From Euryarchaeota archaeon UBA438 (GTDB taxonomy: Archaea; Thermoplasmatota; Poseidoniia; Poseidoniales; Thalassarchaeaceae): 34,536 bases of DNA. The notes beneath the pieces are model-generated. The model was not told where the DNA came from. It did not search any database and was given only the letters and a program-made list of their open reading frames with translations. The translations under genes were made by a program, and so were the position numbers. The stretch lies in NCBI GenBank assembly GCA_002504435.1, contig DAQP01000052.1, forward strand, positions 1 through 34,536, in the 5' to 3' direction. Within the stretch, counting starts at the first letter, position 1; the number at the start of each line of letters is the position of its first letter. This document shows, piece by piece, positions 26,424 to 34,536 of the stretch.

Positions 26424-27707
26424 ATGAGCGACTCATGGGCAGAGTTGTACGATTACGAAAAGTGGTCAATTCACGCATTGATCGGCATAGCCGCGATTCT
26501 TTTCTCAGCCCTAGCCCTAAACGCTCTAGAATTCGATAACCCCCTTACAAGAATGGTCATTGAGTTCTACATCGACCCGGTGCTCGATGACGCCGGAAGC
26601 GACGCCGGATACAACGAAGTTAACACCATTACATATGCCGTAGTTCTCGCTCTTTTCGTAGCTGCATTGAGTGCATGGCTGAGGATTCTAGAAATAGACT
26701 CCAGCGAGGCAACGATTCTGGCACTCTTGCCCTACGTCCTCTGGGCTTCTCTCGGGGAGGTCGTAGAGGATGCAGAGATGTTCGACTCTACCCTGACCGC
26801 ATTCTTCGTTAGTCCCGGCATACACTTCCAGACAGCAATTTGGGTAGTCATCGCAGGAGCCGTTGGCTACTCTATTTCCCACAGGGAAATGTACTCTGAA
26901 CTGAAAGATAACTCTGTGGAGGTAACATCATCGATCTTGATATTGGTCCAATTTGTACTCTATGGGTCTTCTATTTCCAATAGCGAGGTGGTTGCAGGAG
27001 GAATAGATCTGGCCCCCTTCGCAGTGATAGGGGTCTCAGCGGCCTTCCTTCCCTGGTTCTTCAGGGAATCAACCAGATACTTCACTCACGTCCAGAGGGT
27101 CGTATACTTCGTTGGGCTGGGAGGGTCGATGATATTCTTCGGCGCCCTCTCGTCGTATGCAGCCAGCGTGCCCGAAGACCAACTCGTCCTCTGGCCGTTG
27201 CTTGTGGTAATCGGAGTTCCAGTGATGATTTGTATGGCCATGCACAGTCGTGGAATAGATGCAGCATCCACCCTTTCCTCGCATGGCCTGGTGGCCGGCA
27301 TACTTCCCCCTGGGATGACTGAAGATGAATATCTCGAGCTCCCGGAATTTTTCCCAGAGAAGGAACTTCTCGAGAAACATAGGAACTCCGCGGCGATGGC
27401 CTATCCGGTAGTTTTCCTGGCCGTCTCAGGTCAGGTACTAGATGGCCTTGCTACATGGATCGGAATTGACTACTTCGGGTACCAGGAGAAGCACCTCCTC
27501 TCGGCCAAGATAATCGAAATATTCGGATCACCATTCGGGTTCACTTTGCTCAAGGCAGGCCTTGGGGCCGTTGTTTGGTACTTCTTCGCTGTAGCCAACT
27601 TCGAAAACAGACAGCAGCACCTCAGACTGCTGGTAGGTCTGATGATACTCGTGGTCGGCATGGCACCCGGACTTCGTGATGTCGGCAGACTTGTGATTGG
27701 TGTCTGA
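26424..27707 (+). CDS. DUF63 family archaeal membrane protein
   Basis: This 427-residue protein has about ten transmembrane helices. The pattern EFYIDPVLDDAGSDAGYNEVNTITYAVVLAL followed by LLPYVLWASLGEVVEDAEMF matches the archaeal DUF63 family (PF01889), whose function is unknown. A soluble loop at about 290-325 (PPGMTEDEYLELPEFFPEKELLEKH) interrupts the membrane part. A 44-base gap separates it from dim2. A weak box (ACCTAAG, 26394-26400) sits 27 bases before the ATG and could drive a leaderless transcript. Confidence 0.9.
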   Translation: MSDSWAELYDYEKWSIHALIGIAAILFSALALNALEFDNPLTRMVIEFYIDPVLDDAGSDAGYNEVNTITYAVVLALFVAALSAWLRILEIDSSEATILALLPYVLWASLGEVVEDAEMFDSTLTAFFVSPGIHFQTAIWVVIAGAVGYSISHREMYSELKDNSVEVTSSILILVQFVLYGSSISNSEVVAGGIDLAPFAVIGVSAAFLPWFFRESTRYFTHVQRVVYFVGLGGSMIFFGALSSYAASVPEDQLVLWPLLVVIGVPVMICMAMHSRGIDAASTLSSHGLVAGILPPGMTEDEYLELPEFFPEKELLEKHRNSAAMAYPVVFLAVSGQVLDGLATWIGIDYFGYQEKHLLSAKIIEIFGSPFGFTLLKAGLGAVVWYFFAVANFENRQQHLRLLVGLMILVVGMAPGLRDVGRLVIGV

Positions 27708-27710
27708 AGT

Positions 27711-27729
27711 CCGATATCTACGATATCGG
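27711..27729. promoter_or_regulatory. Perfect palindrome upstream of the leucine-degradation operon
   Basis: The arms CCGATATC and GATATCGG flank a TAC loop, a perfect 8-bp inverted repeat starting 4 bases after the DUF63 stop. A second palindrome, TTCAATTGAA (27735-27744), lies 5 bases downstream, about 30 bases before the mccB ATG, and includes the only A/T-rich promoter-like stretch here. The first could be a terminator stem for DUF63 or an operator for a dimeric regulator of the mcc genes. The symmetry is seen; the function is inferred. Confidence 0.45.
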
Positions 27730-27774
27730 CCCCATTCAATTGAAGTCCCACACACCCTCTGCGTGCCGAGAGAA

Positions 27775-29334
27775 ATGGACAGGCTGCCAACCAGGGTCGA
27801 CTCAGGAAGCGACGAATTCGCCGCTAGGAAGGCCCACAACACATCCCTCCTAGATGAGCTCAGAACTAGGATAGAGGATGCCAAAGAGGGTGGAGGTGGA
27901 AAGTACGTTGACAGGCACAGGCAGAGGGGAAAGAAGATGGCCAGGGAGAGAATCTCAGAGATCTGCGACCCAGGGTCCCCTTTCTTGGAGCTCTCCACTC
28001 TCGCAGCGTATGGGATGTATGATGGAAGGGCGCACTCCGCTGGAGTCGTAACTGGGATAGGCACCGTTCATGGAAAGGAATGCGTCTTTGTTGCCAATGA
28101 TGCCACTGTCAAGGGAGGGTCCTACTATCCTATGACGGTAAAGAAGCACGTCAGGGCTCAAGAGATTGCTGAGTCCAACAACCTACCTTGCATATACCTT
28201 GTAGACTCAGGCGGGGCATTCCTCCCATTGCAGGACCAGGTTTTCCCGGACAAGGGCCACTTCGGGAGGATTTTCAGAAATCAGGCAATCCTGTCAAGCA
28301 AGGGAATCCCCCAGGTAGCAGCCGTTCTAGGCTCATGCACTGCCGGCGGGGCCTACATCCCGGCAATGAGTGACGAATCCATCATCGTCAAGGATAACGG
28401 GACCATTTTCCTAGCAGGCCCGCCACTTGTCAAGGCGGCCACGGGGGAGGAGGTGAGTGCCCAGGACCTCGGCGGAGCTGACGTACACACTAGGGAGTCA
28501 GGGGTCGCTGACCACTTTGCCGAAGACGAGCCGCAGGCACTTGACATGGTTCGCAATATCGTCGAGAATCTGAACATAGACCCCAAGCACCGCCTCGATG
28601 TACAAGCAGCCGAGGAACCGGCCCACGACCCAAACGATTTGATGGGAATTATTCCAACAGACAACAGGACCCCGTATGACGTAAGAGAGGTAATCTCTAG
28701 GATTGTCGACGGCAGCAGATTCCACGAATTCAAACAGAGATACGGCAACTCACTGGTTTGCGGCTTCGCAAGGATCCATGGATACCCAGTAGGAATAGTC
28801 GCCAACAACGGGATATTGTTCTCCGAGTCATCACTGAAAGGAGCCCATTTTGTTGAGTTGTGCGGCCAAAGGGGAATACCTCTCGTCTTCCTTCAGAACA
28901 TTATGGGGTTCATGGTCGGCAGGGATGCCGAGGCAGGAGGCATAGCCAAGGACGGGGCCAAGCTAGTTACTGCAGTCTCTTGCGTTCCCGTGCCCAAATT
29001 CACAGTAATCATTGGAGGCTCACACGGAGCCGGCAACTACGGAATGTGCGGTAGGGCTTACGACCCAAGATTCCTGTTTATGTGGCCAAACGCTAGGATT
29101 TCAGTAATGGGAGGAGAGCAGGCAGCCAGCGTACTCTCTACCGTCGGTAACGCCAACCCCGACGAGATCAGAGCAAAGTACGAGAGTGAGAGCAACCCGT
29201 ACTACTCAACCGCTAGGTTGTGGGACGATGGAGTAATCGACCCAAGGGACACCAGGGACATACTCGGGCTATGCATCTCCGCTAGTCTCAACGCACCAAT
29301 GCCGGATCAGGGCTATGGAGTATTCAGGATGTGA
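27775..29334 (+). CDS. mccB: Methylcrotonyl-CoA carboxylase, carboxyltransferase (beta) subunit
   Basis: It transfers carboxyl from carboxybiotin to 3-methylcrotonyl-CoA, a step of leucine breakdown in the cytoplasm. The 519-residue protein carries MCC-beta-specific stretches: VDSGGAFLPLQDQVFPD, GSCTAGGAYIPAMSDES (from Gly186), FLAGPPLVKAATGEEVSAQD, and the ending ARLWDDGVIDPRDT then LNAPMPDQGYGVFRM. These fit MCC better than propionyl- or acetyl-CoA carboxylase. The ATG at 27775 (MDRLPTRVDSGS) gives the usual family N-terminus. The frame extends 26 codons upstream, but that would cross the palindromes. It is the first gene of the mcc operon. Confidence 0.95.
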   Translation: MDRLPTRVDSGSDEFAARKAHNTSLLDELRTRIEDAKEGGGGKYVDRHRQRGKKMARERISEICDPGSPFLELSTLAAYGMYDGRAHSAGVVTGIGTVHGKECVFVANDATVKGGSYYPMTVKKHVRAQEIAESNNLPCIYLVDSGGAFLPLQDQVFPDKGHFGRIFRNQAILSSKGIPQVAAVLGSCTAGGAYIPAMSDESIIVKDNGTIFLAGPPLVKAATGEEVSAQDLGGADVHTRESGVADHFAEDEPQALDMVRNIVENLNIDPKHRLDVQAAEEPAHDPNDLMGIIPTDNRTPYDVREVISRIVDGSRFHEFKQRYGNSLVCGFARIHGYPVGIVANNGILFSESSLKGAHFVELCGQRGIPLVFLQNIMGFMVGRDAEAGGIAKDGAKLVTAVSCVPVPKFTVIIGGSHGAGNYGMCGRAYDPRFLFMWPNARISVMGGEQAASVLSTVGNANPDEIRAKYESESNPYYSTARLWDDGVIDPRDTRDILGLCISASLNAPMPDQGYGVFRM

Positions 29335-29338
29335 CGAT

Positions 29339-30211
29339 ATGGATTTGAGAATTACTGATGACATTCCGATGACCGAACTTTGCAGACTGTCCATAGATGG
29401 CTGCGTGGCCAATGTAACAATGGCCAGGAGCGAAGTCTACAACGCCCTGAACATTCAGCTTATCTCGGAACTCAATGAGATAATTGAATGGACAACCCAG
29501 AGGTCCGTGGGCAATACGGGATCACTGATCGATCCTTCAGGAAACCCCTACCTAAGGGCCTTAGTACTCAGAAGTGATGGTAGGCACTTCTGCGCTGGTG
29601 CAGACATCAACATGATGAGGGATGCTGGGGCCGCGACCCCAGAGGAAAACAGAAGGGACTCCGAGCGCTTGGACAGGCTCTTCAACTCCCTATGGTCGCA
29701 CCCCTGCTTCACCATAGGCTGCGTTCAGGGAGTGGCATTGGGCGGAGGCGCGGGACTGGTTGCGTGCCTGGACCACGTCATAGCAGAGCCAGGCACCAGG
29801 ATAGCACTCTCCGAGGGCAAACTAGGCATACTTCCGGCAGTAATCGGACCATACGTCTACAGAAAAATCGGAAGCGCCCAGTTCCGCAGGCTCTCAATGC
29901 TGGCAAGCAGGGTCGGGTCGGACGAGGCTCTGAGGATCGGATGGGTGAACGAGGTAGTCGAGTCCCCGGAAAATTTCGAGGAATCGGCATCATCCATCAT
30001 TTCGGACCTTTTGAGCACAGGCCCCATGGCAGTTTACGAATCGAAGAAGCTGACCTTGGAGTTCGATAGATGGACAGGTTCAGACGAGGAGCTCCGAATC
30101 CGGACCATGGACAAAACCAGTGAGATGAGGGGCTCCAGGGAAGGACAAGAGGGGCTTTCCGCGTTCCTCGACCGGAGACTTCCTGATTGGTCACCCGATG
30201 AAGAGGATTGA
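29339..30211 (+). CDS. liuC: Methylglutaconyl-CoA hydratase (enoyl-CoA hydratase family)
   Basis: This crotonase-fold enzyme probably hydrates 3-methylglutaconyl-CoA, the product of the carboxylase next to it. The 290-residue protein has the CoA/oxyanion segment HFCAGADI (83-90) and ALGGGAGL (133-140). SEGKLGILPAVIGPYV follows, with Glu159 as the likely catalytic acid. The other crotonase Glu position is Gly139, as in several LiuC-type hydratases. It lies between the two carboxylase subunit genes, a common bacterial arrangement. The ATG at 29339 is 4 bases after the mccB stop. An upstream in-frame ATG at 29315 overlaps mccB and is less likely. A general enoyl-CoA hydratase cannot be excluded from sequence alone. 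Confidence 0.88.
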   Translation: MDLRITDDIPMTELCRLSIDGCVANVTMARSEVYNALNIQLISELNEIIEWTTQRSVGNTGSLIDPSGNPYLRALVLRSDGRHFCAGADINMMRDAGAATPEENRRDSERLDRLFNSLWSHPCFTIGCVQGVALGGGAGLVACLDHVIAEPGTRIALSEGKLGILPAVIGPYVYRKIGSAQFRRLSMLASRVGSDEALRIGWVNEVVESPENFEESASSIISDLLSTGPMAVYESKKLTLEFDRWTGSDEELRIRTMDKTSEMRGSREGQEGLSAFLDRRLPDWSPDEED

Positions 30212-30220
30212 GGTCTGCAG

Positions 30221-31774
30221 ATGTTTCCGGATTGGATGCAGGGGGCCCCAAACCAATTCGACACTGTTCTGGTCGCCAACAGGGGGGAGATTGCTGTCAG
30301 GGTACTCAGAGCCGTCAAGGAGGCGGGACTGAGAGCCGTAGCCGTATATTCGGAGCCAGACTCGGAGTCCTTGCACGTAGAGATTGCAGACGAGGCTATC
30401 CTACTTCCAGAAGGCCCGCTCTCAGAAAACTACCTCAATCAGGAAGCGATAATCGAAGCAGCCAAGTCCTCCGGCTCTGGTGCGATTCACCCGGGTTATG
30501 GTTTCCTCTCGGAGAGGGCAGACTTCGCTAGAGCCGTTTCTTCCAACGACATCGTTTGGATAGGACCAGGGGCTGAATCAATAGAAGTGATGGGAGACAA
30601 GATTTCCGCCAGATCGAGAATGATATCCTCTGGCGTCCCAGTGATACCCGGTGACGAGGTATCCATACCGGAGGACGGGGGGCACCTTGGTCCGCTTGCA
30701 GTAGCAGCTGCCAAGGTTGGATACCCCCTGTTGCTGAAGGCAAGTGCCGGGGGAGGCGGGAAGGGAATGCGAGTGGTTCGCGAACCAAAGATGCTCAGGA
30801 CCGAGTACGAGGCCGCTGCAAGAGAGGCAGCAGCAGCCTTCGGAGACGGTACGGTATACGTGGAAAGGCTGCTGACTGGAGCCAGACACGTGGAAATACA
30901 AGTTCTGTCCGACTCCAGAGGGAACTGCATCCACCTCAATGAGAGGGACTGCTCGCTGCAGAGGAGGCATCAGAAGGTAATCGAAGAAGCACCATCTCCA
31001 GCGGTAAGCGGCCTGGTAAGGGAATCCATGGGCAAGGCCGCGGTAATGGCTGCGAAGGCCGTAAACTACGTCGGCGCAGGGACCGTCGAGTTCCTGCTAT
31101 CCAGCAAGGGGGAGTTCTATTTCTTGGAGATGAACACCAGACTCCAAGTCGAACACCCGGTAACTGAGATGATCACAGGCGTTGATCTGGTGCAGAAGCA
31201 GTTGGAGATAGCTGCTGGTCTGGAGATGGGAATTTCCCAAGAAGAGGTGACAATATCCGGTCATGCAATAGAGGCTAGGATTTACGCCGAAGATGCAACC
31301 AGAGGATTCCTCCCCGCGATTGGAAGGCTTTCAACTTGGATAGCCCCCTCAGGGCCCGGCATCAGAGTAGACTCAGGCGTCAGGCAGGGCGACGAAGTAA
31401 CAGTCAATTTTGACCCTATGCTGGCTAAGCTAGTAGTCCACGCTCCAACTAGGAAGGCGGCAATAAGGAGACTCGACTCAGCCTTGTCAAATTTCGTTGC
31501 ACTGGGCGTCGTTACCAACATCGGATTCCTACGTAATGCGGCCTCGCACCCGGCATTCCTATCGGGGGACATCACCACTGACTTGCTGGACTCGTCAGAT
31601 ATCTCAGAATTCAGCGACCCCGATCCCCCCGCTCAGACACTTGTTTCAATAGCAGAGGCAGCTCTCAGAATGGGATTGGACAAGGCAAATCATGGAGTCC
31701 CCGGAAATCCAGTGGATGAGCACACAGGACATTCAGGCGATCCTTTCAGGACCCTCTCAAGGAGCTACCCGTAG
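30221..31774 (+). CDS. mccA: Methylcrotonyl-CoA carboxylase, biotin carboxylase subunit
   Basis: It carboxylates biotin with ATP and bicarbonate. The 517-residue protein starts with the biotin carboxylase N-domain (TVLVANRGEIAVRVLRA) and IHPGYGFLSER. The ATP-grasp glycine loop is KASAGGGGKG (Lys173, Lys181). It also has RDCSLQRRHQK, and the catalytic EMNTRLQVEHP (Glu303, Asn305, Arg307, Glu311). In bacteria and mitochondria MccA usually also contains the biotin carrier at its C-terminus. Here the protein stops after the carboxylase domain and a short linker, and the carrier is the next gene. GAGG lies 6 bases before the ATG, overlapping the hydratase stop. Confidence 0.94.
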   Translation: MFPDWMQGAPNQFDTVLVANRGEIAVRVLRAVKEAGLRAVAVYSEPDSESLHVEIADEAILLPEGPLSENYLNQEAIIEAAKSSGSGAIHPGYGFLSERADFARAVSSNDIVWIGPGAESIEVMGDKISARSRMISSGVPVIPGDEVSIPEDGGHLGPLAVAAAKVGYPLLLKASAGGGGKGMRVVREPKMLRTEYEAAAREAAAAFGDGTVYVERLLTGARHVEIQVLSDSRGNCIHLNERDCSLQRRHQKVIEEAPSPAVSGLVRESMGKAAVMAAKAVNYVGAGTVEFLLSSKGEFYFLEMNTRLQVEHPVTEMITGVDLVQKQLEIAAGLEMGISQEEVTISGHAIEARIYAEDATRGFLPAIGRLSTWIAPSGPGIRVDSGVRQGDEVTVNFDPMLAKLVVHAPTRKAAIRRLDSALSNFVALGVVTNIGFLRNAASHPAFLSGDITTDLLDSSDISEFSDPDPPAQTLVSIAEAALRMGLDKANHGVPGNPVDEHTGHSGDPFRTLSRSYP

Positions 31775-31782
31775 GTGATGTA

Positions 31783-32283
31783 ATGGAATGGTCAGTTGGT
31801 GAAAATCAGGAGATATACTCGGTCGTCCTGTCAAATGACGGAGAGGCCATGTCTCTGTCCTCACTCACAAAGGACGGCAACGAAATGGTGGCTCCGAACC
31901 TCCAGATATCATCCGACGACTTCCCTGGAAGGATAGTTGTAGTTACTGAAGGAACTCCAAAATTTGCCCACGTTGCAAGGGTGGGGGACGACTGGTGGAT
32001 ACACCTCGATGGAAGGGTCCACGTAGTAAGGGGGCACGAGAAAGGAGGCCAAAAGGGCCAAGATTCTGATTCAGGTTTGACGGCCCCTATGCCCGGAACG
32101 ATACTAGAGGTATTGGTCAAGGAGGGGCAAAGGGTCCGCGAGGGTCAGACCCTAATGGTAATGGAGGCCATGAAGATGGAGCACAAGATCCAGGCCCCCG
32201 GTGGTGGCGAGGTATCACTGATTCACTTCCGAGAGGGGGAAAGAGTCGACATGGGCTCAGTTTTGATAGAACTAGCAGACTAA
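31783..32283 (+). CDS. Biotin carboxyl carrier protein of the methylcrotonyl-CoA carboxylase
   Basis: It carries biotin between the two active sites. The 166-residue protein ends in a lipoyl/biotinyl domain (about 95-166) with the biotinylation motif MEAMKMEH, so biotin should be on Lys131. The preceding TAPMPGTILEVLVKEGQRV is typical. The first 90 residues are a beta-rich region that may correspond to the BT domain linking MccA and MccB in fused enzymes. Start ATG: the upstream stop and site read TAGGTGATGTA, giving GGTGAT 3 bases before the ATG. No biotin ligase gene is in the window. Confidence 0.93.
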   Translation: MEWSVGENQEIYSVVLSNDGEAMSLSSLTKDGNEMVAPNLQISSDDFPGRIVVVTEGTPKFAHVARVGDDWWIHLDGRVHVVRGHEKGGQKGQDSDSGLTAPMPGTILEVLVKEGQRVREGQTLMVMEAMKMEHKIQAPGGGEVSLIHFREGERVDMGSVLIELAD

Positions 32284-32296
32284 TTCCGGGTCCGGG

Positions 32297-32303
32297 TTAA
32301 TAT
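32297..32303 (+). promoter_or_regulatory. TATA box of a leaderless DUF4126 transcript
   Basis: TTAATAT is centred 27 bases before the GTG at 32327, and no ribosome-binding element lies between. That spacing is typical of archaeal leaderless mRNAs. It also marks a new transcription unit after the mcc operon. Confidence 0.55.
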
Positions 32304-32326
32304 CACACCCCCTCTTCCGTTAAATC

Positions 32327-32914
32327 GTGGACGAGGCTGGAATCGTAATTGCCGCATTCATGGGAATCAGCCTTGCAGCAGCCTCCGGATTCAGGGTGTT
32401 CCTCCCGCCCTTCATCATGTCTCTGGCAGTGAGGGTCGATTTCATCGAGATAGACCTTGTCGGCTCGCAATTCGAATTCTTCACATCCACCCCCGCTATC
32501 ATCATCCTCGGAATAGCCACAGTAGCAGAGTTCGCAGCATACTACGCCCCTTGGATAGACAACCTCCTGGACACAATAGCCACCCCCGCCGCAGTTCTCG
32601 CTGGGATAGGGGTCACTGCAATCTCCCTGGAGGGCAGTGAGCCTATCGTCCAGTGGGCGATCGCAGTAATCGCTGGAGGGGGTATGTCAGCCACCATACA
32701 GACAGCCACGGTCGCAACTCGTGGAATCAGCTCCACCTTCACACTGGGATTTGCCAATCCAGTAGTCGCGACGAGCGAGAACATCGCCAGCGTGGCACTC
32801 ACTATTATCGCAATCTTATTCCCGATCCTTGCAATCGTATTCGCATTACTCCTCGCTTTGCTGCTCCTAAGGCTAAGAATCACAAAGAATCGAGAAACGA
32901 CGGCAACGGATTAG
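32327..32914 (+). CDS. DUF4126 family membrane protein
   Basis: This 195-residue protein has about five or six transmembrane helices and matches the DUF4126 pattern (PF13548): GISLAAASGFRVFLPPFIMSLAVR near the start, then PWIDNLLDTIATPAAVLAGI, and TRGISSTFTLGFANPVVATSENI. The function of the family is unknown. The start is a GTG, supported by the TATA spacing. The downstream oxidoreductase begins 24 bases after its stop, so they may be co-transcribed. Confidence 0.88.
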   Translation: MDEAGIVIAAFMGISLAAASGFRVFLPPFIMSLAVRVDFIEIDLVGSQFEFFTSTPAIIILGIATVAEFAAYYAPWIDNLLDTIATPAAVLAGIGVTAISLEGSEPIVQWAIAVIAGGGMSATIQTATVATRGISSTFTLGFANPVVATSENIASVALTIIAILFPILAIVFALLLALLLLRLRITKNRETTATD

Positions 32915-32938
32915 AACCCCTACCGGCCCCAGAGTTCG

Positions 32939-34536
32939 ATGGCACGCGGAGTCAGGGCCCAACCTCCAATCGAGGAGGAGAAACTCAGCATAGGTCGCCC
33001 GAAGAAGGTTGCCGCTGGTTTTACCGGCGTTCAGAAGTCATTCGCCATTAGCCTAAGCGAGGCTGGCCTGTTGCGCACAATCAAGACTATGAGGACCGTT
33101 AACAGATTCGACGGATACGACTGCCCCGGGTGTGCATGGCCAGACCCAGACGACCACCGGAGCGGCTTCGAGTTCTGTGAGAACGGGGCCAAGGCATTCG
33201 CAACCGAGGCCACCAAGAAGAGGGCCACTCCGGGGCTGATAGGCAGCATGACCGTGAGCCAACTCTCAGAGATGAGCGACATGGACCTGGACAAGCTCGG
33301 AAGGATAACTCATCCCATGATTCTCAGGAAGCACTCTGATAGGTACGAGGAGATCGCCTGGGAAGACGCCTTCTCCATTATCTCAGATGCCACGCGAAAC
33401 CTCGCTGATCCCCGAGAAGCTGTACTCTACACCAGCGGCAGGACATCCAACGAAGCGGCCTTCCTATGGGGAACGCTCGCCCGTCAGATAGGGTCGAACA
33501 ACCTCCCCGACTGCAGTAACATGTGCCACGAGTCAAGCGGCTATGCTCTAGGCAGGTCGATAGGGATCGGGAAGGGTACTGTGAGACTTTCCTGCTTCGA
33601 CGAGGCGGACCTGATCCTGGTGATCGGACAGAATCCAGGCACAAATCACCCGAGAATGCTCACAGCGCTGTCTAACTGCAAGAAGAATGGGGGCTCGGTA
33701 ATCAGCATCAACCCTCTCGAAGAGACTGCGATGAGGAGGTTCAAGCACCCTCAGAACCCATTGCAGATGCTTGGCACCGGTACTCAGATCGCAGACGAGC
33801 ACCTCCCCGTCAGAATCGGCGGTGATGCTGCCTTGCTTCAGGGGTTCGCGAAGGTGATGCTAGATGAGGGAGGCGTAGATCGCAGTTTCATTGAGGAGCA
33901 CACATCTGGCTTCGAGCAGTGGAAGGAGCACATCGAAAACGCCGATTGGGGCCAGATAGTATCCCAGTCAGGGATAAGCAAGGAGAGGATTCTGGAGATC
34001 GGTAGTGCGGTATCCAAGTCAAAGAGGATGATAGTTTGCTGGGCTATGGGGCTGACACAGCACAAGAACAGCGTCGGGGTCATCCAGGAGATAGCCAACC
34101 TCCTTCTCGCAGGAGGTCACTTCGGGAAGCCGGGTGCAGGGGCCTGCCCAGTGAGGGGGCACTCCAACGTGCAGGGCGACAGGACGGTTGGCATCAACCA
34201 CCACCCTAGCGATGAATTCCTGTCCGCCTGCGAGGACGCAACCGGAATCGAGATGCCCAGGGAGAGGGGCTATGACGCCGTGGAGTTCATCCAAGCCGCA
34301 CTCGATGACAGGGTCAGGCTGTACATGTCCATGGGCGGGAACCTGGTCTCTGCCATGTCGGACACCGAGAGGGTCGCCGAGGCGATAGGAAAAATAGACC
34401 TCAGCGTGCAGATTTCCACCAAGATGAACAGGTCCCACCTAGTCACAGGGAAGACCGCCCTGATTCTCCCCTGCCTCGGTAGGACTGAGAGGGACCCGGG
34501 CGGCTTCGTCACGGTCGAGAACTCGATGGGGCTCGT
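32939..34536 (+). CDS. FdhF/YdeP-family molybdopterin oxidoreductase (partial, 3' end outside window)
   Basis: The reading frame is open from the ATG at 32939 to the window end, about 532 codons of an expected 750-770. It closely follows the E. coli YdeP pattern. FDGYDCPGCAWPDP (C62, C65) is diagnostic of this branch, followed by LYTSGRTSNEAAFLWG and SNNLPDCSNMCHESSG (C196 at the selenocysteine/cysteine position of related formate dehydrogenases). Further matches are IGQNPGTNHPRML, GMGITQH-like WAMGLTQHKNS, and PVRGHSNVQGDRTVGI. Enzymes of this branch are annotated as formate-dehydrogenase-like, and YdeP is linked to acid resistance; the substrate is unknown. No clear ribosome binding site precedes the ATG. 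Confidence 0.92.
   Translation, partial: MARGVRAQPPIEEEKLSIGRPKKVAAGFTGVQKSFAISLSEAGLLRTIKTMRTVNRFDGYDCPGCAWPDPDDHRSGFEFCENGAKAFATEATKKRATPGLIGSMTVSQLSEMSDMDLDKLGRITHPMILRKHSDRYEEIAWEDAFSIISDATRNLADPREAVLYTSGRTSNEAAFLWGTLARQIGSNNLPDCSNMCHESSGYALGRSIGIGKGTVRLSCFDEADLILVIGQNPGTNHPRMLTALSNCKKNGGSVISINPLEETAMRRFKHPQNPLQMLGTGTQIADEHLPVRIGGDAALLQGFAKVMLDEGGVDRSFIEEHTSGFEQWKEHIENADWGQIVSQSGISKERILEIGSAVSKSKRMIVCWAMGLTQHKNSVGVIQEIANLLLAGGHFGKPGAGACPVRGHSNVQGDRTVGINHHPSDEFLSACEDATGIEMPRERGYDAVEFIQAALDDRVRLYMSMGGNLVSAMSDTERVAEAIGKIDLSVQISTKMNRSHLVTGKTALILPCLGRTERDPGGFVTVENSMGL

Noticed and set aside
27697..27774. 26-codon N-terminal extension of mccB
   Set aside because: It would overlap the DUF63 gene end and translate the palindromes; MccB homologs begin near the ATG at 27775.
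27528..28064. 178-codon minus-strand frame across the DUF63/mccB junction
   Set aside because: It covers two well-supported plus-strand genes and the palindrome gap; no family resemblance was seen.
1..34536. CRISPR array, tRNA, rRNA, transposase or prophage signals
   Set aside because: No regularly spaced repeats, cloverleaf-like segments, transposase or integrase motifs, or terminal inverted repeats were seen on either strand by reading.

Overview
The window reads as chromosome from an archaeon, most likely a Thermoplasmatota relative of the Marine Group II/III (Poseidoniales-type) lineages. The archaeal call rests on a block of aIF1A, a RIO-type kinase and a Dim2/Pno1 KH protein. It also rests on a respiratory complex I operon that lacks the NADH-oxidising NuoEFG subunits and has NuoJ split in two, and on two archaeal membrane families (DUF63, DUF4126). 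Base composition is balanced, arginine is mostly AGG/AGA, and many genes start 3-8 nt after a GGTGA-type ribosome binding site. The lineage itself is an inference from gene content. Every gene is on the + strand, and no gene-free stretch exceeds about 100 bases.

Bases 1-12247 hold four exported or membrane-anchored proteins. They are a 1453-residue secreted repeat protein, a directly abutting small membrane protein, a 1497-residue subtilase with one membrane anchor and a cytoplasmic RING-like zinc-finger tail, and an 899-residue anchored protein built of immunoglobulin-like modules. They look like a surface or extracellular degradation block, but only the protease has a recognisable enzymatic role.

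Bases 12344-24175 hold the complex I operon nuoA-B-C-D-H-I-J1-J2-K-L-M-N, with short gaps or ATGA/GTGA/TGATG overlaps. No NuoE, F or G is present, so the electron donor is probably reduced ferredoxin or an unidentified partner. NuoH and NuoI each carry a large insertion on the cytoplasmic side near where the two subunits meet. This is the most unusual biochemical feature of the window.

Bases 24221-26380 hold the translation and ribosome-assembly trio: aIF1A with a long acidic tail, Rio1 kinase, and the KH protein Dim2. A DUF63 membrane protein follows (26424-27707). Bases 27775-32283 form a leucine-degradation operon: methylcrotonyl-CoA carboxylase beta, methylglutaconyl-CoA hydratase, biotin carboxylase, and a separate biotin carrier protein. 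A DUF4126 membrane protein follows. The last gene is the start of an FdhF/YdeP-like molybdopterin oxidoreductase that runs off the window.

Together the recognisable genes describe a heterotroph that digests protein outside the cell, breaks down leucine, and feeds electrons to an ion-pumping quinone-reducing complex I. No tRNA, rRNA, CRISPR array, insertion sequence or prophage was seen. Short perfect hairpins occur in the gaps between several transcription units.
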